Part shown: positions 1-10,000 of the stretch, piece after piece | How positions within the stretch are numbered: position 1 is the stretch's first letter | Layout: each line of letters opens with the position of its first letter | Assembly: GCA_914767715.1 (NCBI GenBank) | Contig: OU612066.1 | Coordinates: 37,734,283-37,794,282, forward strand | Length of the DNA stretch: 60,000 bases | Reading direction: 5' to 3' | Source: Membranipora membranacea | Taxonomy: Eukaryota > Bryozoa > Gymnolaemata > Cheilostomatida > Membraniporidae | Program-made: the position numbers and the translations under genes | Notes under the pieces: generated by a model | The model's database searches: none | What the model saw: only the letters and a program-made list of their open reading frames with translations | What the model was told of the DNA's origin: nothing

Positions 1-66
1 TCTTCAGGTCTTACAAGTTAGGTCTATATTTGAAGATAAAGAGACAAGACCTACGACAAGTCAAAC

Positions 67-255
67 CTGAGTTAAGCTGACAGCAGCGAAAACAGCGATA
101 ATCCACCATCTTCTTTTATAGACCTTTATCTCCCCCTGATGGGCGCCGTCAGCGGCTGACTCTGTGGAGCAGTCGCTGCCGTTCTGTATGGACTGGTAAG
201 AGGAGTGTGTCACATCGTCTGTAGCAGAGGTCAGGTGTCTCTTCTCATCCATCAC
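67..255 (-). CDS. First coding exon of an MFS transporter, SLC49/FLVCR-like (partial)
   Basis: The exon encodes 63 residues starting MMDEKRHLTS, a hydrophilic and acidic N-terminal tail, and ending KVYKRRWWIIAVFAAVSLTQ, a basic patch followed by the start of a first membrane helix. It stops at a plausible donor (CTCAG followed by GTTTGA, GT at 66-65), so the gene runs off the left edge of the window. A Y-K/R-R-R-W patch followed by a helix ending in Q is what I know from SLC49 family transporters (FLVCR and DIRC2/SLC49A4). With only half a helix visible, the family is an inference. The two adjacent ATG codons leave the exact start open. Another polytopic membrane protein is possible. Confidence 0.45.
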
Positions 256-276
256 TCAAACTAAGGACTTTTTTTT

Positions 277-483
277 CTACAAAAACCAGTAAAGACTAAG
301 CATTATGATAATGTACATAGGTTGTTGCTCCTTGTCGTTGACAATGTCCCCCATAAGATATATACCCGCAACAACTAACAGGATATTCACACATCCCAAA
401 CATGCTGCGCCAAAAAGTCTTTAATATGTTGCTACTTGCACCAAATAACCACATGTTAGCATCACAATCACAAACTTCCACAT
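277..483 (-). pseudogene. Remnant of a membrane-protein C-terminus with an in-frame stop
   Basis: Reading the minus strand from ATG at 483 gives MWKFVIVMLTCGYLVQVATY, then a TAA, then a second hydrophobic stretch in the same frame (RLFGAACLGCVNILLVVAGI) and a short polar tail that ends at a TAG at 277-279. The two helices look like the last membrane spans of a polytopic transporter. The end lies about 20 bases upstream of the ATG of the next exon on the same strand, so it could be the decayed tail of a tandem copy of that gene. It could also be two unlinked exon fragments. No specific family is claimed. Confidence 0.3.
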
Positions 484-769
484 TATACCCTCAATTCAAT
501 CTGACTGTCTGACAGGTTGTACATTTTTAATAACATACCTGCCTTTCTTCTAGACAGGGCAGTGTCAAACTACTTCTTCTTTGCAGGATATCGACAGTCT
601 TTACTCAAGTCCAGTCCTCCATCTACTGTGTCCCTGAAAGGAACAAAAACAATACAAAGGGCAGGCAGGAAAGGAAGGTGGGAAATATTTAATATCAGGT
701 TGAGGCACATGTCTACTCCAAAACCAATGTTTGGCTGCCCCCCTCCCTGCAACAAAAACCCAAGGGGGC

Positions 770-953
770 TGTAGTGTATATGTCTATGGTGAATGAGATA
801 TAGATGTCTATGGTACCCGGATGAAGGAGTTAGTCTAGGACTGAGCCGAGACCAAGCAGGAACAAGAGTGAGCTTTGCCTGAGACAAGTGCTGGGAGATT
901 ACCTAGGACGGACCTGATAGCAAGGTAAATACCCTATTACATAGTACTTCACA
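770..953 (+). repeat. 5' LTR of the Gypsy element
   Basis: This is a direct repeat of 184 bp, identical to 5234-5417. It begins TG and ends CA as expected for LTRs and is unusually short for the class. It is preceded by the target duplication GGGGC and followed directly by the primer-binding site. Confidence 0.95.
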
Positions 954-968
954 TGGTGTCAGAAGTAA
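954..968 (+). other. Primer-binding site of the Gypsy element
   Basis: The sequence TGGTGTCAGAAGTAA begins at the first base after the 5' LTR. It starts with TGG, the complement of a tRNA CCA end, and the following bases would pair with the 3' acceptor arm of a cellular tRNA. The TGGTGTCAGAAG form resembles tRNA-Leu type primer sites of animal Gypsy elements, but the tRNA identity is not proved here. Confidence 0.75.
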
Positions 969-1158
969 ATACTTTTGAGGAGCCAGCAAAACTGCGTTCT
1001 GAACTGTAATAGAAGTGGCGGGAAAACTTCTATTGTTTAAAAAAAAAAAAAAAAAAAGAAGAAAAAGAAACTGACACAAATTATATAGGACACACATTGA
1101 GTTGACTTTTCTTACTTGTATTATTCACATACAATTATCATACTAGTTTGGGACAGTC

Positions 1159-2014
1159 ATGGCTGAGAGTAACAAGGATGATAGGTTCTGTAAGAGGATA
1201 GATTTCTCCAGTGGCAACCTATCAACAGCTTGGAAGACATTCAAAATGCAGTTTGAGGTTTTCAAAATAGCTAAAAAAATACCCCGATATGTCTGAAGAA
1301 GAACAGATCAGTAACATGCTAGTCCAGATGGGAAATGAGAGTGTACCTATTTATGCCCAGTTTAATTATGATTCAACTGTCACTAACAAGAAAAGGACAT
1401 TGAAAAACACAATCAGGATGTTTGATGAATATTTTGAACCGGTAAAAAATGTAATCTATGAGAGGGCAAAGTTCAACACTATGCGCCAAGGGGAGAAAAC
1501 TATTCACCAGTTCATTGTAGAACTCCAAAGTCAGGCAGATCAATGTGACTATGGGGAGATGAAAAATGATCTGATAAGGGATAGAATCGTAGTTGGTGTC
1601 AAAGACAAAAAACTTAGAGAGTATCTTATGGATGTTGATGACCTTGACCTCAATAAGTGCATTCAGAAATCAAAGCAGTGGGTAAGCAATCATCAGCAAA
1701 CACAGAAGTTTGAGGGAGCTGATGATGATAACCTAGACTCGTTGACATCAAAACAGGACAGTAAAGCTAAGCAGCAGTATAAGTCAGAAGACAGGCCATC
1801 TAGAGAAAAGCCCTGTGAGCGATGTAACAAAACATTCCACAGAGGAAGGAACTGCCCTGCTAAGTTTTCTGTGTGCAAAGCGTGTAATGAAAAGGGTCAT
1901 TGGGCAAAGTCTCCACTTTGTAAGAAAGGTAGTCGTACAGTGAATGAACTAGACTCAAATCTAAGCGCCCTTGAAGAAGACACTGATAGCTTATTCTTGG
2001 GGGATAGCTTATGA
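1159..2014 (+). pseudogene. gag: gag of the Gypsy element, split by a one-base frame change
   Basis: Translation from ATG 1159 gives MAESNKDDRFCKRIDFSSGN and continues through a typical Gag capsid start, then meets a stop just after a run of seven A (1273-1279). One base fewer would put it in frame with the long second part, which runs from 1280 to the TGA at 2012-2014. The second part carries the capsid-like region and two CCHC-type knuckles near its C-terminus (CERCNKTFHRGRNC and CKACNEKGHWAKSPLC). The extra A may be a mutation, a sequencing slip in a homopolymer, or less likely a +1 frameshift site. The TGA that ends gag lies in the same frame as pol. Confidence 0.85.
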
Positions 2015-4945
2015 CTAGACTCGATAACGGAAACAGACAAAGCATGGTTTGCTAATGTCAAAGTAAATAGCCACTCAATCAAGTTTAAAGTTGATACAGG
2101 TGCTGCTGTGACAGCAATTCCTTCCAAGTATATAGGTGATTTATCGTTGAAACTCAAGCCAGCTAGGAAAATGCTTCGTGCAGCTGGGAATCAGGATTTA
2201 CAAGTGGACGGAGTTACTAGTGTAGACTTGGAAATAAACGGCAAAAATGTATCACAGGAAGTTTACATAGTTAAAAACCTTATCACACCACTGTTGGGCA
2301 AGCCGGCGATTGCTGGCTTAAAGTTGATTGAGTTCACTGATTCCATTAGCACTGAACCATGGAAAGAGAAGTTTCCTAATCTGTTCATGGGACTGGGCAC
2401 CATGAAAACCGCAGTAAAGATAGCTCTGAAGAAAGATTGTGTTCCTTTTGCGCAAGCAGTCCCACGGAGAGTTGCTGCAGCAAGAAGAGAACCTTTGAGA
2501 AAAGAGTTAGAGCGCATGGAGAGTATGGGAGTGATCAGGATGATCGAAGCCCCTACTGAATGGTGTGCGCCGTGTATTGTGGTACCCAAGAAGAACGATG
2601 CCATTCGCGTTTGTATTGATTTCACTAGACTAAACAAAGCGATAACCCGTGAGTATCATCCACTCCCTACAACCGATGAGACTTTGAGCATGCTAGGCGC
2701 AGCAAGGTACTTTACAAAACTGGACGCCAACTGCGGGTATTGGCAGATGAAGTTGTCCGAGGAAACTCGCCACCTAACGGCTTTCATCACACCTTTCGGC
2801 AGATATGTTTGTCAAAGACTTCCATTTGGTATCTGTTCAGCGCCAGAGATCTTCGTTCGTGAGATGCAGAAAGCTCTTGAAGGCTTGGAAGGTGTCACAT
2901 GTCAGATGGATGACATCCTCATTTACGCAGAGGACAAAGAAGAGCATGAGCGACGAGTGGAGCAGGTCATGGAAAGACTTGAGCGTTCAGGTATCACTCT
3001 CAACCCGGAAAAGTGTGAGTTTAGCCAAACAGAGGTGAAGTTTCTTGGTCACATCATAAATCAGGAAGGAATTCATGCAGACCCAGAGAAAACCAAAGCA
3101 ATTAGAGAATTTGCAGACCCTCGAAAGAGAAAAGATCTGCAGAGGTTCTTTGGTATGGTCAACTACCTCGGGAAGTTTTCAGCAAGTCTTGCTGAGGGGT
3201 CGTATGCACTTCGCCAACTCTTGCAGAAAGATGCTGACTGGGTTTGGGGTCCAGAACAGATCAGAGAATTTGTAGAGCTCAAAGAGATGTTGTCACAACC
3301 CCCGACATTGACACCGTATCAGCTGGGAAAAGACGTGTTGCTCAGTACAGATGCTTCGTCATATGGTCTGGGAGCAGCTATACTTCAAGAAGTTGAAGGG
3401 GTGTGGAAGCCAGTAGCATTTGCCTCCAGATCGCTCAACGCAGCAGAGACTAGATATGCTCAGATAGAAAAGGAGGCATTGGCCATTTGTTGGGCTTGTG
3501 ACAAATTCCATTACTATCTCGCGGGACGAAAATTCAGAATTGAAACGGATCACAAGCCTCTAATATCAGTGCTGGGTGACAAGGAACTGGCTAAACTACC
3601 ACTGCGCGTGCAGAGATTCCGGTTACGAATGATGTCCTATGACTACGACATATTCTACACTCCGGGCGAAAAGTTGGTTTTGGCTGATGCTTTGTCAAGA
3701 GCGCCACTGGAAGTAGAGCCGTCGGAGTCCTCTGAAAGTCTGATAGTCAGCGAAATTGTAGATGCGTTGCCCATCTCCAAAGCTCGTCTCGCTCGATTCC
3801 AGGCCTCAACGGCAGCTGATGAAGAATCATCATGGTTGCTGAAATATGTGACTGATGGGTGGCCTATATTTCATAAAGTCCATGTCTCAGTGCAGAAGTT
3901 CTATTCTCATAGACACTACCTGACGGAGATACAGGGAGTTATCTACTACTGGGACAGAGTGTTTGTTCCACAGCCAGAGAGAGAGAAGGTTCTACAAGAT
4001 ATCCATAGAGGACACCAAGGAGAGAATAAGTGTGTACGCAGAGGAAACTCTCTAGTTTGGTGGCCAGGTATCACTTCGCAAATCCGAGAGTTGGTGAAAG
4101 CCTGCCCAAAGTGCACAGAGTTCAGGAGAATCCCGAGAGAACCTCTATGCAGTGTACCTCTACCAGATAGAGCGTGGTGGCAAGTAGCTACGGACATCTG
4201 CGAGTTTAATGCTGATCAATATTTGGTACTGGTGGACTACTTCAGTCGCTATATAGTAGCTAGGCGGTTGCCAAACTGTGAATCATCATCAGTAATCAAA
4301 GAGTTGGAAGACGTGTTCTGTATGCTGGGTATACCACATTCTCTGGTTAGCGACAATGCGGCATACTATAAGGGAGAAGTGTTCCAAAAGTTCCTGAGGA
4401 AATGGGATATCACTCACGTGACTTCTGCCCCGAAGTATAGTCAGAGCAATGGTGAAGCAGAGAGAGCTGTTCAGTCAGTCAAGAGGCTGCTAGAGAAGAA
4501 CTTAAATCTGCAAGCAGCACTATGCAGTTATAGGGATAAGCCGTTGGAGGGTGGTTACTCTCCAGCTCAGCTGCTGTTCAGCAGGGGTCTCAACTCTATG
4601 GGGATATGCAACTCCAGAACGGTCCATGAAGACAGGTTTAGAAAGAAGGACTCTGTTATAAAAGCCAGACAAGAGCGAAACTACAATCAGCGACACAGCA
4701 CCAAGGAGCGTACCCCGTTGGAGCTCTTTCAGCAGGTGAAGATTGTAGATGGATCAAAGAGGAAGCCGCAGATGGCAACAGTAGTTGGGACGAATGGCAG
4801 GGAAGTTCTTCTCGAAAAGGATGGAAGAATCCTGCGTCGTAACCGTTCTCAGATCCATGTAGCAGCATACCAGTCACCAAGTAGAGAGGGGAGTGTGGAA
4901 GCCAGTAGCATTTGCCTCCAGATCGCTCAACGCAGCAGAGACTAG
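2015..4945 (+). CDS. pol: pol polyprotein of the Gypsy element (PR-RT-RNaseH-IN)
   Basis: The frame opens directly after the gag TGA without a new start and runs to a TAG at 4943-4945. Domains in order: an aspartic protease with the DTGAAV active site (about 2093-2110), reverse transcriptase with a MDD box (CQMDDILIYAED, about 2900-2935), RNase H with STDASSYGLG and TDHKPL, an integrase zinc region (HRGHQG and CPKC, about 3995-4115), and an integrase core whose D, D and E lie in VATDICEF, LVSDNAAY and SNGEAERA. No internal stop was seen. The last residues are not native: from 4893 the frame enters a 94-bp copy of its own RNase H region in a different frame and stops soon after. Expression presumably needs readthrough of the UGA. 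Confidence 0.93.
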   Translation, partial: LDSITETDKAWFANVKVNSHSIKFKVDTGAAVTAIPSKYIGDLSLKLKPARKMLRAAGNQDLQVDGVTSVDLEINGKNVSQEVYIVKNLITPLLGKPAIAGLKLIEFTDSISTEPWKEKFPNLFMGLGTMKTAVKIALKKDCVPFAQAVPRRVAAARREPLRKELERMESMGVIRMIEAPTEWCAPCIVVPKKNDAIRVCIDFTRLNKAITREYHPLPTTDETLSMLGAARYFTKLDANCGYWQMKLSEETRHLTAFITPFGRYVCQRLPFGICSAPEIFVREMQKALEGLEGVTCQMDDILIYAEDKEEHERRVEQVMERLERSGITLNPEKCEFSQTEVKFLGHIINQEGIHADPEKTKAIREFADPRKRKDLQRFFGMVNYLGKFSASLAEGSYALRQLLQKDADWVWGPEQIREFVELKEMLSQPPTLTPYQLGKDVLLSTDASSYGLGAAILQEVEGVWKPVAFASRSLNAAETRYAQIEKEALAICWACDKFHYYLAGRKFRIETDHKPLISVLGDKELAKLPLRVQRFRLRMMSYDYDIFYTPGEKLVLADALSRAPLEVEPSESSESLIVSEIVDALPISKARLARFQASTAADEESSWLLKYVTDGWPIFHKVHVSVQKFYSHRHYLTEIQGVIYYWDRVFVPQPEREKVLQDIHRGHQGENKCVRRGNSLVWWPGITSQIRELVKACPKCTEFRRIPREPLCSVPLPDRAWWQVATDICEFNADQYLVLVDYFSRYIVARRLPNCESSSVIKELEDVFCMLGIPHSLVSDNAAYYKGEVFQKFLRKWDITHVTSAPKYSQSNGEAERAVQSVKRLLEKNLNLQAALCSYRDKPLEGGYSPAQLLFSRGLNSMGICNSRTVHEDRFRKKDSVIKARQERNYNQRHSTKERTPLELFQQVKIVDGSKRKPQMATVVGTNGREVLLEKDGRILRRNRSQIHVAAYQSPSREGSVEASSICLQIAQRSRD

Positions 4946-4986
4946 ATATGCTCAGATAGAAAAGGAGGCATTGGCCATTTGTTGGG
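4893..4986 (+). repeat. 94-bp duplication of RNase H coding sequence at the end of pol
   Basis: Bases 4893-4986 are identical to 3401-3494, which encode RNase H residues in the middle of pol. In this second position the copy is read in another frame and supplies the stop codon of pol. The copy sits between pol and the poly-A-rich region before the 3' LTR. Confidence 0.95.
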
Positions 4987-5223
4987 TTTATTTTGTTAGT
5001 TTTCATCTAAGTTCATTCGCAAAAAAAAAAAAAAAAAAAAAAAAATCAGGATATCGCAATAATGCAACACTGGATGACACATTACATTGATATTGTTGTT
5101 GAGATACTAGTAGGTACACATACTGTGAGAACATTATTACACTTCTGTAGAGTTTGATGGTGTGATTACACCTGTGCAGACGCCACAGCACACACAAATA
5201 GTAGTAACGTCTGATGAAAACTT

Positions 5224-5233
5224 GGAAGGGAGA
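5224..5233 (+). other. Polypurine tract of the Gypsy element
   Basis: The purine run GGAAGGGAGA ends exactly one base before the 3' LTR at 5234. This is the expected place and composition for the plus-strand primer. Confidence 0.8.
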
Positions 5234-5417
5234 TGTAGTGTATATGTCTATGGTGAATGAGATATAGATGTCTATGGTACCCGGATGAAGGAGTTAGTCT
5301 AGGACTGAGCCGAGACCAAGCAGGAACAAGAGTGAGCTTTGCCTGAGACAAGTGCTGGGAGATTACCTAGGACGGACCTGATAGCAAGGTAAATACCCTA
5401 TTACATAGTACTTCACA
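5234..5417 (+). repeat. 3' LTR of the Gypsy element
   Basis: This 184-bp repeat shows no difference from the 5' LTR at 770-953 and is followed by the second copy of the target duplication GGGGC. Confidence 0.95.
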
Positions 5418-5525
5418 GGGGCAATCAAACATTGCCAAAGTCCCAGGTTTTGGAGTAGACCTGTGGCCAAGTATGGGTTGAGGTAAGCTTCATTCATTCA
5501 AGCAACTGTTTCATATAAAACAAAA

Positions 5526-5556
<31 letters not shown>

Positions 5557-6559
5557 ATACATTTGTACTCACATTATAGACAAAGCAAAGTAGTTCACTG
5601 ATAGTCAGAGCGGAGTTGCAGCAGGGAGGTACTCCTTGGTTGCAGCTTTGACACTCAAAATAATTATTAGAATGTAGCTGGAATTGAAAGGAAAGGAGTG
5701 CCCAACTTACTTGTCATTTTATTCTTTCTGTTACAGGTGCTCAATCAACCCCACTGTAACCTTTGACCAAAGATGTCTTAGTGGACATGTGACAGATTAC
5801 CCGCCAGCTGTGTCACCAATATCTTAGGCCAATCACTATGGGCATTTATTGGTATTCCTATTGGTTGAAATGAACTTAAATTATTAACGATTCAATTATT
5901 TAAGTTTGTCAATGCCAAGCAAAGGTCGCCTGCAATTTTCTTCAAGGATTGAAATAATTCCAAGATAAATGCATGGAGTAACCAGGGAGAATTTTCCCTG
6001 GAGTAACCAAGGAGTAACTATTCCTCCTTGATTTTATCAAGGATGTTGGTAGTGACGTTCCATCAATTGTATGACCTAGTACTTACTCCTTTCACCAACA
6101 AGCGAATTCACAAAGCTCTCAGTCTTTCTTAATTAATTCTTGCCAATTAAAGCCATGAAATGATTTTTTTTCATAAAATTAGATAGAGCCTACTCTACTG
6201 CCCATACAGATCTAGTCTTTTCCAGAATATGACTCAGGGACAAGGCGTTGGTGAATGGCAGATCATTTATTTCCTTCAACTTTGATGCTGGTTTATCAGA
6301 CAATCTAAAACACTTTATTCTATGCAATGTTGATGGATTATATTTTGTTGAAAGGAATGAGTGCTTAATTATTACACCCCCACCCACCCCAAGCCCAAAA
6401 TCAGGAACTGCGACAGTCCTATGGTCTACAATGTTATAAATCTACTAGGATGTCCCACTTTTTTTCCTTAATATACACTTAAAGCATCAACGACTCCAGA
6501 CCACCTGACGATTTGGTGACTTTTTCTTGAAGAGTAATCGCCAACTTCACTGAAAGTAT
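5418..6559. other. Non-coding stretch right of the retrotransposon
   Basis: There is a (TA)n microsatellite at about 5530-5557. Short inverted motifs related to CCAAGGAGTA/ACTCCTTGG occur at about 5628 and 5970-6020. The first 50 bases resemble the inverted sequence left of the LTR element. No convincing exon was seen. Confidence 0.5.
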
Positions 6560-6589
6560 TAGGCAATATGGCAAGCTATTATCCATTAA

Positions 6590-6722
6590 TCGATTCCAGG
6601 TCGCTAGGACCTGCGACAGCCCAATCAGGTAGTACTAGACAAACAGTGCACCTGGTGGGGTTTGAACCTGGAACCTTATGATCCCAAGTCAGCCGCCCCT
6701 AACACTGAGCTATCCCTGATCC
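6590..6722 (-). mobile_element. tRNA-derived SINE, degenerate
   Basis: Read on the minus strand from about 6722, the sequence has a tRNA-like A box (TAGCTCAGTGTTAGG), an anticodon-like loop containing TGGGATC and a B box (GGTTCAAACCCC), followed by an unrelated body. The D and T arms are recognisable, but the anticodon stem does not pair well, so this is a SINE head and not a working tRNA. The 3' limit is uncertain and no target duplication was identified. Confidence 0.65.
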
Positions 6723-7083
6723 CTTTGTGTAGTTGTGGCGTGCCCGACCCACTCCTCCGCTGTTTGTTTGTTGTAGTAGGTTACGGCTTCTGTGAACATT
6801 ATCGACCTGAAAAATTATCTTCTGCTTGGAGAAATACATAGATTTGAAAAATTCATGAGTATTAATCACTAATCAAGAACAAAACTCATGCAATACCTCC
6901 CTGGCCTCTGGGCTTTCAGATAGCGGAAACTTACTTGCAGTGTTATATCTGCAGTCAGTATTTATCTTCTTTTGTATATTCCGACATTTGGTCTTACACT
7001 CAATTTTGTGATACAGGCTTCCGCATATAATATCTTTCTTTATTCTAGATTTATGCTTACAGTGAACACATAAATAACAAACA

Positions 7084-10000
7084 ATGGCGGTAGCTTGTGT
7101 AAGATGTCTGAATAAGCTGCGGCTTCTCGCAGCAGTTTCTCCCATTATGCGAGTTTCACAGCGATCACTCAGTATAGCAGCTCCCAGGATGAACAGTCAT
7201 GTGTATCTAGATGTTGATCCAGAGCCGGATCTTGAGTATTTATTGGATCCAAATAATCTGGAGGATATAAAAGCTAATATAGCCAGCAGAAAAGGAGTTG
7301 GTGACATTGATAAAGTGGTTTGTTGCATCTACCAGATCCATCCATCGTTAAGCAAACGGTTTTGATAATTGCAATGTGGCACTGTATCTGTTGTAGGGGT
7401 GGAACAACCTCTGGAGGTTGGAGTTGAATTTCGGATATTTGACCTCGGATCCAACCACAAACATAACACAGACATAACACATATCCGATCCGAGATGATA
7501 CGTTTTTAATCAACACTTACTTAGCATCATATTTATCTCACTAAAACTGACAAGGAAGGAAGTATGATAGTCATTAATTTGTAGTTCAGATAAGATAATT
7601 GAGTTTGGCTGAAACCACTCAGTGGTGGTCAGTAGGCATTCAATACCTATCTCATTTTCATAGCTATCTATTGTTGCTGATTAAGTTTGATCAATGAACT
7701 AAGGTTTAGTTCATTGATTTGATGGATGTGTTTTTTTCTGCTGAAATTGATAGAAGCATCTTTACTCAGATCGTTCTGAATAAGTTTGTCCAATGATGTT
7801 CCTTGTAACAAAATGTCTGGTTTGTGATGAGCAAGGTTATCTTTTCATCTGCTTTTTCAAAGTAGGAGGACAATTCCTATCCTAATCACAACAGAGAGTT
7901 TGTGACATTGGAGCAGGAGGTTTGTTCAAACCCAGTGATTATTAACATCGGGGTTTGAGTGATCCTGTCAAATTGAGTGGCTCTATGCACAAATGCTAGT
8001 AGTCAAGAGATCTTTTCAAATTATCTGCTTGTGTGATCCTTGCGCTGTTTGAGTGATAAGTTGCTCCTTGTAAAGTTATTATATCCGAGCAGATATATGC
8101 GCATTTAAATTAGGGTAATGGTTCAGGGAAAGGATTGTATATTATGGCGAAAAAGTTGTGACTGGAAAATTTAGCGGTTTTACGCGTTATCCGGATCCGA
8201 TCCGAGGTTGAATCTATGGACCGATCCGATATCCGATACGAGGTTGCCTAACCCCGATCCGTTCCACCCCTAATCTGTTGGCTAAGTAATATGGTGCTGA
8301 AATAATTTGACGGTGTAGATGAGTTTTACCCATAGAAAAACATTAGATTAAATACAATCCAAATTGTCTGCATTTTGAGATGCTCATGTATACATGGTAT
8401 ATGCACGCAATTGCGATCAAGGAATTCGCAACAAAACTTAAAGGGCTATATACTCTACAATGACCCTGATTGTGCAATCACAGGTTATGTGCCCTCCATA
8501 TCATATATAAAACTTTAATCCAGCGGTGATGGTACTGAAATCTACATTCAACAGAGAATATGTCCAAATTAAGCATGATGGCGTGTTAAAAAACTGGCTC
8601 AGGTCACCTTAAATATCATTCACATAATGTCGGTTACTGTTATGCATGCTCTTATGCAGATAAGCAGATACCAATGTGAAATTACGCCTCTATTTTAGCA
8701 TGCGATATTTGACAAGTACCAGTTAAATCAAACTGAAGAACTTCAGCAGAGACTTATTGCTGCTGCGCTTCTAATACCAAATAAGTCCAGTCCAAATACA
8801 GTAAGTATATAATAATAAAATAGTAGGTATATAGGTAAGTACATAATAATAAAATAGTAGGTATATAGGTAAGTACATAATAATAAAATAGTAGGTATAT
8901 AGATAAGTATATAGATAAGTATATAGATAAGTATATATATAAGTATATAGATAAGTATATATATAAGTATATAGATAAGTATATAGATAAGTATATATAT
9001 AAGTATATAGATAAGTATATAGATAAGTATATATATAAGTATATAGATAAGTATATATATAAGTATATAGATAAGTATATAGATAAGTATATAGATAAGT
9101 ATATAGATAAGTATATATATAAGTATATAGATAAGTATATATATAAGTATATAGATAAGTATATAGATAAGTATATAGATAAGTATATAGATAAGTATAT
9201 AGATAAGTATATACACCTACTAATGTATATGAGACTGCTCATATTAGAGGTAACTGATAATAATGATATGTTATGATCAGTACCATCAATGTTATGTGAA
9301 TGATGAGCCAGCTGACCCTGTATTGTAATGTTGATTGAAGGTTTGTTTTGAGGGAGATATTTATTGTTATCTGTCAGTATTTGAATGTCGATTTAAATCG
9401 TTTCCTCATGAATGTCAGTGCTTATGTCAAATTGTCAACAACTTGGTCAATTTCATTTTCCATGATTGTGGAGGTTTGTAAGGCATTAAGGTATTGGTAA
9501 AAGGTATCAACTTATCTTAGCTGATGGGTTCCAAAAGCCAAAACTCCTTAATACTTTTAGAGCAAACTGCAATTTATATCTTCGATGCATCCCATTTACA
9601 AGTCGATGTTGTATTCCTGCTGAGAATTTGATGTGTTTACAAGATTAAAACAAATTGCTGACATTTTATAAGCTCATTTTTCTGTAGTACATAATATGGT
9701 TTAGCTGTTATATTCTTTGCAAGATAAGATAAGATTGCCTTAGATTCTATGATTAATCACATAATCTTATGCACATTATAGATAGGAGGTTCGAAGCCTC
9801 GCGTGTTGAGGACACATAATATCGACGCTGCCCTCTCAGAGCAGGGAGAGAATTCTGAGGATGATGAGACAGTTTCAGGGCTTATTGGTAATCACTTTTG
9901 TTTAAATGTAGAGTTATGAATTTCACCAAAAATGATTCATCTGATGTTACTATTAATACATAATATGAATTTACACACATAATAATTTATAACATTATGA

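Larger units (their letters stand above)
770..5417 (+). mobile_element. Ty3/Gypsy-type LTR retrotransposon, recent insertion
   Basis: The 4648-bp element is bounded by two 184-bp LTRs that read identically base for base, each starting TGTAG and ending TTCACA. It is flanked by a perfect 5-bp target duplication GGGGC (765-769 and 5418-5422). The internal order is primer-binding site, gag with zinc knuckles, protease, reverse transcriptase, RNase H, integrase and polypurine tract, which is the Ty3/Gypsy order. No envelope gene is present. Identical LTRs and an intact target duplication indicate a young insertion. Two defects are visible: an extra A in the gag homopolymer at 1273-1279, and a 94-bp segment of the RNase H region copied to the end of pol. 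A poly-A run of about 25 lies at 5021-5045 and a shorter A-rich run near 1039-1056. Confidence 0.95.

Noticed and set aside
1273-1282. Programmed -1 frameshift on the A7 heptamer in gag
   Set aside because: A -1 shift leads into the wrong frame; the downstream Gag frame requires skipping one base.
6655-6722. tRNA-Pro gene on the minus strand
   Set aside because: A and B boxes are present but the anticodon stem does not pair and a SINE body follows.
8743-9242. Long minus-strand frames of repeated ILIY/YLSI residues
   Set aside because: They are translations of the GTATATAGATAA microsatellite in a SARS2 intron.
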